In this document: in pieces, positions 57,201 through 64,000 of the stretch
Layout: the number at the start of each line of letters is the position of its first letter
How positions within the stretch are numbered: the stretch's first letter is position 1
NCBI GenBank assembly: GCA_951213105.1
Contig: OX578153.1
Span: 50,802,539-50,866,538 of the forward strand
Origin: Amaurobius ferox
Taxonomy: Eukaryota; Arthropoda; Arachnida; Araneae; Amaurobiidae
Direction of reading: 5' to 3'
Length of the DNA stretch: 64,000 nucleotides
Position numbers and translations under genes: made by a program
The notes under the pieces: model-generated
Told to the model about the DNA's origin: nothing
The model's database searches: none
What the model saw: the letters and a program-made list of their open reading frames with translations, nothing else

Positions 57201-60200
57201 GTAAGTTAACTTAAGACGAATAAGATGTTAAATGTTGAAATATTGTATGAAATCTAGAAGTATACGGAATGTTGTTTTATTTTGCATGATTAAAACCGAA
57301 ATTATTTGTAACTATTTCTTATGGAAAATAATGACAATTCCCGAAACGTTGGTGAAAGTCAATCTTGAAAAATTCTAGTTTCAAATACGATTTGTCTTTA
57401 AATGATCTTGAAATTGTATATGAAATAGTAAGATGTCGGAGATTGACCATATCTCAACAAGCACATAATTGATATAGAGTTGACGTGATATTTTTCGTAT
57501 GTTACGTAATTATTCATCATTTTTTTGAATCGTACCAAAATTTTATCATCACTAGGGCAACCCACAAGTGACTTATCCACCAAATTTTGTGAAATTTGTT
57601 CTAGTAGTTTTTATAGCTAGAGTAGATACAGACATTTTGTGTTGGCAGGTTCTATTAATAGCAAGCAGAATATTTTCAAATTGTTTTAGTATTGCTGCAG
57701 AAAGACAGAAAAAGGTGTATAGAAAACATACGATTCGTGAAAGAGGAGATAAAACGAGGTAATTGCGAAATTTTAGTAATTACTCTAAAGTAATTTTAAT
57801 TACGCCTCTTTGTGTTTTTTTGATGGAATTACTTCAGTTAGTTTATTTAAGAAACTGGTGAAACATATATCGCCAGAGCTAACTCTAGAATGGTGAAATG
57901 TCTGAATCTCGTTGATAAGGTAAACTTGCACACCGCTAGTAAGTATCAGATTGAATCAAAAGAGATCAAAAATATTATATTAGTAACAATTTCTTAATTT
58001 ATATTGTATAATAATTCATGTATATAAAATATCTTTGAAAGATACGATTTTTAATGATGGCTGCCGCGAAGTAGAAAAATATTGTATTCTTTCAGATGAT
58101 TGATTAAATATCTTCCCCCCCAAACAACTTGTGGGAAGGGGAAATCCGCGGCGGCAAAGTCACTTAGTCGTCATCGCTGCATCGAACGTTGCAGTGAACC
58201 ATCAAACATGAATGTGAAGGCACCCTAAGTAACCACTACGAACGCACCATTTTTAAACGATTTTCATGCACATTTCAACATTTTTTTTTCTTCTTTCAGA
58301 TCACAGACAACAAATAGAAAATATGTCATTCCTTCTTTATAAAACACAGCTCGAATCTCTTACAATTGAAGACTTTTGCGGAACCTGGTTTATTGACTCA
58401 GTTCTACATACAGTACTGAAAACGCAGAAAAATCTCCTCAATTTTGAAATAAAAAACTGCAAACCCAATTATGGTCTGGGTTTTTTTTTGGGTTTTCTGG
58501 AAATGTTATGGGCAAATCAGAAAATTAATAAAATAATTAATGAAAGATGGAAGGCCGAAGGAGAATATCCTAAATCAAATAAAGAGGTAAGTAAAATATT
58601 GTTTGATTCTTTTTGTTGCCTTAGACATTGTTTATTAGCACAGTTATGTATACCAACATAATACTGGTTTTGAAACTCAAAATATTATTCCACATAAGTT
58701 ATGAATGAAGTACGTTCGCTTTAATAACTTAAAATAGTGCAATTTGACAATTGAACACTTTGAATACTGCTCATTTAAAAAAATATATATATTGTCGTAT
58801 TTTCCAATTTTTAGGCATTTTTTCAATTTAATACTACGTGAGTGGAAGGAACAGAAAACCCTTAAGAGAATAATTTTTATCTAAATTGCGTGAATCGGAA
58901 TGTGATAATTTTTGTATTCATTTTTTTTTTTGCAATGAGAATTATTGCACTAAATTATAACTTTAAATACGAAGATGAAAAACGAATATGTATTTGAACC
59001 CTATAATGTCGCACTCAACAGGACTGGTCATTTGAGATATCCTTCAGAAAACTAATGCTTGAGGAATGCCACTGAAGGTGCGTGTCGAAAGCCCAGGCCA
59101 ACCGACTCGTCCGAAGACAAAGAGCAACAAGATGGATGGCCGGACTAAAGGTGCGTGTTGTTGTTGTTGAGACCCAGACCGTCCGACCTACCAGAAAGGT
59201 GTAAGGGAACTGTTTGGACGACCGGGAAGTGTAACCCAATTTAGACCGGAACCCAGGTGAAGGTGCGTGTTGTTGTTGTTGAGACCCAGATCGTCCGACC
59301 TACCAGAAAGGTGTAAGGTAACTGTTTGGACGGCCGGGAAGTGCCACCCAATTTAGACCGGAACCCAGTGGGGGAGGCATCCACAGGGACCGTACCCTCC
59401 TTCCCCTACCACCAGCCTCTCGGAAGGACTTACGGACCCACATGTTTAACGTGATCGTACTCCGCGTGAACACGGCGGCAGTTTTGGCAGTGACTGGAAT
59501 CGAACCCGGGCCTACCGAGTGCAACTCCAGCGCGCTAACCAATGGGCTACCGCGCCCCAGGTGAAGGTGCGTGTGTCAGACCTTTTTAAGAAAAGGAACC
59601 AGGTCATCGAAAAAGGCGGTCCGTGCTTTAAACATCTAATATATAATTTCAAGAATGTGTATAATTGCATATAGTTGTAAAATGTAGAGGTCTTTTGTGG
59701 CCTTAATTATTTGAAGATATATATAATATATTTCGATCTTTGCGCAGAGATCTGTATCAGAAAATATTTTATCTGCCTCTTTTTATCCCAATTTAGCACA
59801 GAATAGCCGATAAATGCCCTATCAGCAAGAAATTTGCTAAGTTCGTGTGTTCCTAAATTCTGTGACTATTGATTATTTTCCATCCCCTGTCGCCGTGATC
59901 CGTGACTATTAGAGATGTGTTCGTATTCCAATTGAAGGTCGAAGCATTCAATATAGAATTAACTTGGAAATTGCAATAAGCTGAAATATCTTTTCAATAT
60001 CTTTATTCAGGTTTCATACTCTTTCAATATTTGTTTTTATTATTTAAATATATTTTTAAATATTTCTTATATTTTTTTTGTAAATTTTATGTTAGATAAA
60101 TAGGCCAACACATCATTTGAAATAAGGCATCATTTGCTTAAAGTGACTTGAAGTGTGACCTGTTACATTTTAACTGATTGCTCTGCACGCTACTGAACTA

Positions 60201-61523
60201 AATGTTCCATTATTTTCAGTCTATATTAAATAGAAACAAATTATTTTACCACAAAACCCACTTTCATCCTGTCATAAAAGGATAGAGTGCATTTACATGA
60301 ATGGAAAGATTTCAAAACTAGAAGTGACAAACTTGAAGTTTCAAAACTTCAAGAAATAAATATTTAGTAAATAAAATAGAGATTATCTCTGATTTATACA
60401 GCTGTGATATTTTTTAATATCTAACTATTATGTAAAATATTTGTATAGTGAATAAAAATAAAAAGTATATATTTCGTGATCTGAGCCCAATATAAATGGC
60501 GTACTGACAGCTCGAAAAAAAGTCGAATTCGGTCAATTTCACATATATTGGTTTAAAGATAAAATGTATTTTGGTGACATACTATTAAATATTTCATTTT
60601 AAAAGCAAACTTCAAAAAACATATCTTCACAGAAATACTGAAGATTTATTTAAAGTTAAGATTTTATTCTTCTTGGAGCATTCATACATTTTTAACTCTG
60701 TATATAAATAACGTCCTGTTTTATTCCAAAACACTCTCTATCATATTAGTATGCATAATTCTTTAAGTATTTTGTAAAATCCTTCTATAATAAATAAATA
60801 ATTCTTTTATAATTCTTAACTAATACCTCTTAATTAATACCATCAGTTAAAATGTATTTCAGGGATATATTATTTCATTCTTCATTTCTAAAGCAACTTT
60901 TAAGAAGCATATTTTTATAACATATTGACCAAAGTTCAATTTTTAGGTATCTAATATGCTGTGGGATGTCCTTTCAAGAGATTATGAAGAGGAAATTTCT
61001 GATATGGAAAGATTTTGTGATTTATTGATGTTCTATTATCGGGAGGACCCAGCACTAGACATTAAACCGAAGCATCTCAAATTAGACTTCTGTATAAATG
61101 ATTCAAGCTTTAAATCAATGTTTGCACCTGCCGAATCTTGGGAAAATATAGCTCTAGCTTGCCCCAACTTACATGTGACTGTACACATTTTTGCAAATTG
61201 TAAGGTGAGCATAATTGTTCTATTCATATATTAATTTATAGTTGTATTTTTTCTGTTGTAAGACGCTTATTTATGCACTAATTATGTTATGTAACTAGTA
61301 TTTACATTTATAAACCATTCAAATTGTGGCATTATTATCAACGTCGGTATATGAGATCAAAATCTTCATTTAAATGAACAGGCTTTTGCTACATTTCACC
61401 ATACAAAAACATACTTTCTACTGAAATGCAGCTGCTGTCTCTAATCCTGCGACACGTTTTTAAATTGAATAAAATATCATTTGGCATCGACACGGCGGGT
61501 ATTACCAAAGTTCCGATGGCCAT

Positions 61524-61600
<77 letters not shown>

Positions 61601-62891
61601 AATTTTTTCTGATATCAAATTATTTTACTCTTGCTTCACATGAACCAGAAAGCAGACAAATATTTCTCTAAAAGGTTCAAGGGTTAAATATATTTAATTT
61701 TCGCGAATTTTCACCCTCTCCCCTTTCCAGAAAATTTTCGGAAATTGCCGTGAAATTTTAGCTGCCGCAATAACGATCATCAACCGATTACGAACACACA
61801 GCAGTATCAGATACAGGAAGCATTCAGCTTCCAAAACTTATTGTGGGATCTATGTGAGTCAGTCGTATATACTTTTGTGGACGTCGACACCTAATCGCAC
61901 CTTCTACCAGTTGCTTCCGAATACGTAACTCCTCTCCTAACTGAACGTGCCTCTCAAGCAATTGTCTGTCTGAGGGCATTCTGAACGTTTGCGATGGTTA
62001 CATGTGCCTTCTCTGATTAGCTATTGACTGCACCAAGCAACGACTAAGAGGCTGACTGATACGGCTGTTGGACCAACTAGCTTACCTTAAGCCTGCGATG
62101 AGATCTTTCTTTAAATCCGCATTTGTTCGTAGTTCTGTCGAGTGCGTATCACAGGAATCTCTGAAAACAACTTGCAGTATCAAAGTCAAAAATCCAGTTT
62201 CTATTGCTGATGAGTGAGGATACTGGTTGTTTAAATGCTGCACGATGCGTCGTTTTTTTCGCGCGTTGCATGAGCTGTATAACATCATTGCCGCTGACAG
62301 TTTGATAATTTGCATAATTCTTAAAACAGCATTTGCAGGCCGAGTTTAGCGGCTATAGCTTAATTTTTTATGGTTGGATATTTTTTATTGCAAGAGTATG
62401 TTACTCCCCCCCCCATCCACCCCCACCCCTACACAATTATTTTTCTGCTCACGTCACTGCGGTGTGAATTATAACACACCAACAACGACGACGCGCTCTT
62501 ACGACTATCTGCAGTGTGAGTCTTTGGGTTACATATTTTTTATTATGATGTATATTGTAAAGTTTGTGCCGTAATACCACATAATGAACATAAAATATGA
62601 TGTCAATGTATGTTACCTTTATTGCAAATATAATTTCAATTTCAGAAACTTGAGAATATTACAAGCCTCTTACCTCCTCCCGTTGTTCTTCAGAATCTGT
62701 CTATTGAAAATACTGAAAGAGAAAGTAAACCATTGAACTATTTCCTTAATCACCTTTTAAATGAAGGATACAACCAAGCATTGGAAGAACTTACAATAAA
62801 ATGCCAACTAACGGACGGGGATTCAAAGTTGTTCACAAATTTTGTCCGCCAGTGCCCAAAGATCAAGGTTGCAGTGATTGAAAATTGCTGA
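45158..62891 (+). CDS. F-box/LRR-like protein gene, five exons (FBXO33/FBXO39-like)
   Basis: Model: 45158-45211, 53756-54041, 58300-58586, 60947-61204, 62646-62891; 1131 nt, 376 residues plus stop. All four introns have GT-AG ends and every junction keeps the frame (phases 0, 1, 0, 0). The F-box is at about residues 22-65 (W-D-R-L-P-H-L-A-L-L-E-I-Y...C-S-N-W-A...H-P-Q-L-W-R-R-I). The remainder has spaced leucine-rich strands such as L-E-S-L-T-I-E-D-F, L-L-N-F-E-I-K-N-C and L-Q-N-L-S-I-E-N-T. The E-N-F-G-Q-K-I-K-H-L-T-V stretch after the F-box resembles FBXO33/FBXO39-type proteins. Expected role: Skp1-binding substrate receptor of an SCF ubiquitin ligase; the substrate is unknown. An AATAAA lies 48 nt after the stop. 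An alternative start at 53732 (in frame, without exon 1) exists, but the minus-strand paralogue supports the spliced start. Confidence 0.85.
45480..47330 (+). repeat. 155-bp minisatellite, about 11 copies, in intron 1
   Basis: The words GTGAATTGTAAAACGA, TTCATTAATATTTTCGTAAA, GATTCCGCGTATATAGATT and CACGTGCAATTTTGAAATAT recur in the same order. The spacing of GTGAATTG is mostly 155 bp (about 45727, 45882, 46033, 46188, 46343, 46498, 46653, 46804, 46960, 47107). Copies differ by many substitutions, so the array is old. No coding content. Confidence 0.88.
47331..48340. other. Intron 1, AT-rich, nothing identified
   Basis: Contains a G-run with a short partial repeat at about 47516-47575 (GTACTAAAGATGG and GTATTAAAGATGG alternating). 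No gene or transposon end recognised. Confidence 0.4.
48341..49086. mobile_element. Fold-back/MITE-like element with ~300-bp inverted arms
   Basis: The left arm, from GTCAGTAAATCTT at 48341 to about 48655, is the imperfect inverse of about 48775-49086 (ending AAGATTTACTGAC). A ~115-bp unique centre separates them. Shared inner words include TTGTTAACTTTC, GAAATTCTGCTCAAACAGTTGC and GATCTGTTGTTGTATTTAAT (split by small differences). No transposase, so non-autonomous. No clear target duplication was seen. It lies in intron 1 of the + strand gene. Confidence 0.82.
49087..50160. other. Intron 1, AT-rich, nothing identified
   Basis: No coding region, RNA gene or repeat recognised by eye. Confidence 0.45.
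50161..50541 (-). mobile_element. SINE with 5S rRNA-like head, tRNA remnant and common body
   Basis: Reading leftwards: a 117-nt 5S rRNA-like sequence (50541-50425), a six-base linker, a degraded tRNA-like part (GGTGCGGTATCCCCGTGG, with the B box and its surroundings missing), the family body (GGAGTACGATCACGTTAAAC, then GAGAGGTTGGTGGTAGGGG) and a (CAA)n-type tail at 50161. The body is the same as in the tRNA-headed copies at 986 and 59270. SINEs with 5S heads are known (SINE3 class), and 5S plus tRNA combinations have been reported. Here the two head types share one body within a single window. Confidence 0.85.
50425..50541 (-). rRNA. 5S rRNA-like sequence (head of the SINE)
   Basis: 117 nt against the usual ~120. 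The ends GCCAAC and GTTGGC can pair as helix I. The internal pol III promoter is well preserved: A-box-like AAGCAGCATCGGGC and C-box-like GGTTAGTACTTGG, with GATCACCGAAGTC before them. No T-run terminator follows; the sequence runs straight into the SINE. It is therefore best read as a retroposed 5S-derived promoter, not a functional 5S gene, though a SINE fused to a 5S pseudogene is possible. Confidence 0.88.
50542..51369. other. Intron 1, AT-rich, nothing certain
   Basis: Includes a C-run and CA repeat at about 50812-50840 and a possible acceptor at 50950 (GTGCTATTTCAG) followed by 35 open codons without a recognisable motif. A + strand frame at 51192-51389 is open for 65 codons with Lys/Ile-rich content; function unknown. 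Confidence 0.35.
51370..52080 (+). repeat. Degenerate tandem repeat, ~200-bp period
   Basis: Recurring words: CATTGATTTAGAGT, ATCAATTTGGC, AACTTGGTGATATTTTCGTCAA, GACGGAC/GACGGAA and TATTCTTATAA, with matching points near 51538, 51724, 51942 and 52056. A complementary fragment lies at 26214-26330, so the family is dispersed. Confidence 0.6.
52360..52635 (+). repeat. Dispersed repeat family R1, copy 3, with terminal hairpin
   Basis: Same order as the copies at 1498 and 40660: GGCTTCCATTATTTACAGA, TTTTTGTACCAAATTTC, GTGATATATTGTC, (CA)n, AAACACGAATTC. It ends with a hairpin: ACTTTCCTTATATA and TATAAGGAAAGT around 52598-52627. Confidence 0.62.
52990..53430 (+). repeat. Dispersed repeat R4, copy 1
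   Basis: A block with ATATCTCGAGAACGGCTAC, ACCAAAATCTAATCAGC, CAGGGAATCCCACGAATG and a CACACACACAGGCGTCACC part. About 57520-57610 is a related but diverged sequence (ACCAAAATTTTATCATC, AGGGCAACCCACAAGTG). Class unknown. Confidence 0.5.
53756..54041 (+). CDS. F-box gene (plus strand), exon 2 with the F-box
   Basis: 286 nt; acceptor CTTATGTATTTCAG before GATTCAGAA, donor GTAAGA at 54042. It encodes D-S-E-K-L-P-Q-W-D-R-L-P, the F-box and Y-L-I-E-N-F-G-Q-K-I-K-H-L-T-V. Skp1-contact features of the F-box (L-P, the hydrophobic I-Y-L-Y-L helix, C-x(2)-W, L-W-R) are all present. The last base of the exon is the first base of an Asn codon completed in exon 3. Confidence 0.88.
54317..56619 (-). mobile_element. 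Mariner-like DNA transposon with ~270-bp terminal inverted repeats
   Basis: Bounded by TA at 54315-54316 and 56620-56621, the target duplication of the Tc1/mariner superfamily. The left end CAGGGTGTCCCAAAAAG and the right end (inverse CGGGGTATTAAAA) start long imperfect inverted repeats, roughly 54317-54585 and 56341-56619. They share inner words GCTTTAATTCTTTACC, TTGGAGATAAGTGGGCAATG and TTAGACAAATTTGG. A broken transposase gene lies between them on the minus strand. Inserted in intron 2 of the F-box gene. Confidence 0.88.
54880..55830 (-). pseudogene. Mariner-superfamily transposase, broken
   Basis: Best frame 55627-55157, continued at 55244-55041 by frameshift and then in a third frame. 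Motifs: I-L-W-T-D-E-C-S-F-T-E-D-G (first catalytic Asp, 55361-55363), V-W-C-G-I, Q-Q-D-G-T-T-A (second Asp, ~92 codons later) and P-L-D-F-Y-L-W-G (third acidic residue Asp, ~54955). The D-92-D spacing and final Asp fit mariner-like DDD enzymes. A poly-G run at about 54979-54990 and several frameshifts make it inactive. The N-terminal helix-turn-helix region (55830-55630) is degraded by stops. Confidence 0.82.
56765..56960 (+). mobile_element. SINE body, 5'-truncated copy
   Basis: Starts inside the body (TAAGTCCTTCCGAGAGG) and lacks any pol III head. Contains CCCCCACTGGGTTCCGATC and GGTGGCACTTCCTGG. The tail carries an internal duplication of ACACCTTCGGGAAGGT (56878-56893 and 56900-56915). Confidence 0.82.
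57020..57173. repeat. Perfect palindrome: 65-bp arms, 24-bp loop
   Basis: 57020-57084 is the exact inverse of 57109-57173, base for base. The 24-bp spacer contains ACACATATGTGT, itself a palindrome. RNA or single-stranded DNA from here would form a very stable hairpin. No terminal motif of a known element was recognised. Confidence 0.92.
57174..58299. other. Remainder of intron 2, AT-rich
   Basis: Contains the diverged second copy of repeat R4 (about 57480-57640) and, near 58110-58230, a GC-richer stretch (AATCCGCGGCGGCAAAG) that I cannot assign. It ends with the pyrimidine tract and acceptor TTCTTTCAG at 58291-58299. Confidence 0.4.
58300..58586 (+). CDS. F-box gene (plus strand), exon 3
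   Basis: 287 nt; the first two bases complete an Asn codon from exon 2. Donor GTAAGT at 58587. It encodes a leucine-rich stretch (L-E-S-L-T-I-E-D-F, L-L-N-F-E-I-K-N-C) and a more polar end (W-K-A-E-G-E-Y-P-K). A T9 run within G-L-G-F-F-L-G-F keeps the frame. Confidence 0.85.
58587..59147. other. Intron 3, AT-rich
   Basis: No gene or repeat recognised, except that AAGGTGCGTG at 59075-59084 is the same word that later serves as SINE target duplication. Confidence 0.4.
59158..59255 (-). mobile_element. SINE tail, 5'-truncated copy
   Basis: Only the 3' ~100 bp of the family (GGTTCCGGTCTAAATTGGG to the (CAA)n tail, read leftwards). Flanked by AAGGTGCGTG at 59148-59157 and 59260-59269. Confidence 0.85.
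59270..59558 (-). mobile_element. tRNA-headed SINE, full-length copy with target duplication
   Basis: Read leftwards: head GGGGCGCGGTAGCCC; A box TAGCCCATTGG (59549-59539); B box GGTTCGATTCC (59506-59496); body; and a (CAA)n tail at 59270. All parts are intact, so this is the best reference copy in the window. Flanked by GGTGAAGGTGCGTG on both sides (about 59256-59269 and 59560-59573). Confidence 0.92.
59574..60946. other. Remainder of intron 3, AT-rich
   Basis: No coding region or recognised repeat. It ends with a weak pyrimidine tract and the acceptor TTTTTAG at 60940-60946. Confidence 0.4.
60947..61204 (+). CDS. F-box gene (plus strand), exon 4
   Basis: 258 nt, phase 0 at both ends; donor GTGAGC at 61205. 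It encodes V-S-N-M-L-W-D-V-L, an acidic segment, H-L-K-L-D-F-C-I-N-D-S and W-E-N-I-A-L-A-C-P-N-L-H-V-T-V, matching the repeating pattern of LRR-like C-terminal regions of F-box proteins. Confidence 0.85.
61531..61598. repeat. (AT)34 microsatellite
   Basis: 68 bp of uninterrupted AT dinucleotides in intron 4; likely length-polymorphic. Confidence 0.97.
61720..62345. other. Intron 4 segment of different composition
   Basis: Noticeably richer in G and C than the flanks. The longest open frame (62315-62082, minus, 77 codons, containing R-K-K-R-R-I-V-Q-H-L) has no recognised motif. It may be an old transposon fragment. Confidence 0.35.
62646..62891 (+). CDS. F-box gene (plus strand), exon 5 (last)
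   Basis: Acceptor TTTCAATTTCAG at 62634-62645; 81 codons and TGA at 62889-62891. It encodes L-Q-N-L-S-I-E-N-T, L-E-E-L-T-I-K-C and a final F-V-R-Q-C-P-K-I-K-V-A-V-I, again an LRR-like pattern. The exon is short and ends the protein at residue 376. Confidence 0.86.
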   Translation, partial: KLENITSLLPPPVVLQNLSIENTERESKPLNYFLNHLLNEGYNQALEELTIKCQLTDGDSKLFTNFVRQCPKIKVAVIENC

Positions 62892-62938
62892 TTATTATTT
62901 TGCATGTATGTATACATGGCCAAAATTTTGTGATTATA

Positions 62939-62944
62939 AATAAA
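62939..62944 (+). terminator. Polyadenylation signal AATAAA of the F-box gene
   Basis: Canonical hexamer 48 nt after the stop codon of exon 5, followed by a T/G-rich stretch (about 62950-62975). Fits a short 3' UTR. Confidence 0.7.
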
Positions 62945-64000
62945 GCTGATTATATTTGTTAAATTTTGTGTCTAATATTGCTTTCAATCTATGAAAAAAC
63001 CGAGAATTTGGGAAATGAAATATGTGTAACAGAGAGGTAAAAAATTTATAAAATGAAAATAGAAATTTATATTGGTATCTCGTAATACGACTTTCAAAAA
63101 TTTATTCTCCATTTGATGTTCTTTAAAGTAATTATCAATATATAATGTCTCAATATTATGTGCATTAGGTATATCGAGATGGTTGCTCCTAGTGCAATGA
63201 TACTTATTTATATCTCGTCACTTCCGGTCTGGAATTCCAAACATTTCCACGTGTTTATCCATCCTAATATCTTAGCTAATTTTCTGAAATAAATGTTCAA
63301 TGGTTGAATCGTTTGATAGTAATATTAAGAAAATACGGTAAGTTAATTTTGAGCAATGTTTGCCATCTCAGTAAGGTTATTGAGGGTATATAAAATATGA
63401 ATACCAGCAGAGGTGATACCTGTGAATTAACTCTATTAACATCAACCATCGAATCGATGTTTCTGCCTATGCAGGAGGAGGCAGTAGTATTGAAAACATT
63501 AAACTATGTTTTTTCTTAATGGAATTATTCACATTATACCTTGTATTTGTGCATATATTTTAGAGAGTATGGGAGCGAACCTGAAACCTTTAGGCTTTAA
63601 GTCGCAAATTCGCAAATCTGAACATGTCATGCATTAACTATTAATAACGGTTAATAACTATTAATAACATTAAAAATAACATTTAATAACGTTTCATAAA
63701 GCATATATATATTTAACAGTATTTGTACTATTCTGCTAGATCATGTGCTAGGTAATTTGAATTTGACGGCTTTGAGATTTTTGGATACAACCACATGTTG
63801 ATGTTGAAATTTGATAGATTGGAGTAAGTTTGGAGATCTTTTTTCATCGTTTCCCAAGTTTCCTTGATTTGTGTTGTGAGTGCTAAATAGCTGGGAAGAG
63901 TGAAAGATTTAGAATTTTTTTTTTTTGTTTGATTGATAGAGGTAAGATGGATGTGATTGAATGGTGTATGAATTAGTCGTTGATTACAAGAAGGTACGAA
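62945..64000. other. Intergenic AT-rich DNA, nothing identified
   Basis: No coding region, RNA gene or repeat with support. Short direct repetition of TTAATAAC words at about 63635-63690. Confidence 0.4.

Noticed and set aside
61389..61601. Minus-strand open frame with alternating I-Y
   Set aside because: Translation of the (AT)34 microsatellite.

Overview
The window looks like a transposon-rich nuclear segment of an animal, almost certainly an arthropod and perhaps a spider or other arachnid. The grounds are an AT-rich background, Jockey-clade LINEs with CCHC ORF1 proteins, tRNA/5S-headed SINEs, mariner-like DNA elements, Helitron-type repeats with a GTCY microsatellite, and intron-containing F-box genes with GT-AG splice sites. 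Nothing bacterial or organellar was seen. The arachnid placement is inference only.

Layout. 1-1950: AT-rich DNA with two tRNA-headed SINE copies and a dispersed repeat. 1951-26213: a head-to-tail array of about 19 non-autonomous Helitron-like units (+ strand), built from diverged ~148-bp monomers, including a 4189-bp tandem duplication. 26214-34115: unassigned DNA and antisense remains of LINE ORF1, into or beside which a nearly full-length + strand Jockey-type LINE (about 28300-33440) has inserted. 34856-41886: two exons of an F-box gene on the - strand, with a lone inverted Helitron in the intron. 41887-45157: the head-to-head intergenic region, carrying two direct copies of a ~1.2-kb repeat. 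45158-62891: a five-exon F-box gene on the + strand, encoding a predicted 376-residue protein. Its introns hold a 155-bp minisatellite, a fold-back element, a SINE with a 5S rRNA-like head, a mariner-like element with ~270-bp terminal inverted repeats, a perfect 65-bp-arm palindrome and a nested SINE cluster. 62945-64000: no recognisable feature.

How the genes relate. The two F-box genes are divergently transcribed paralogues. Each has a 54-nt first coding exon ending in an N-I-P-N/D motif at phase 0. Each second exon starts with D-x-E-x-L-x-Q-W-D-R-L-P, carries the F-box and ends at phase 1. All intron phases of the + gene agree, which strongly supports the model. Only two exons of the - strand gene are visible; the rest would lie beyond the Helitron/LINE block or is lost. 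Their likely role is substrate recognition in an SCF ubiquitin ligase, with a leucine-rich C-terminal part resembling FBXO33/FBXO39-type proteins. Most other open frames, notably the long - strand frames inside the Helitron array, are by-products of repeat monomers whose length is close to a multiple of three.

Most notable observations: the SINE with a complete 5S rRNA-like head in front of a degraded tRNA part; the tandem Helitron array with a constant truncated 5' junction; the divergent F-box gene pair; and several near-perfect inverted or tandem duplications that are either very recent or assembly artefacts.
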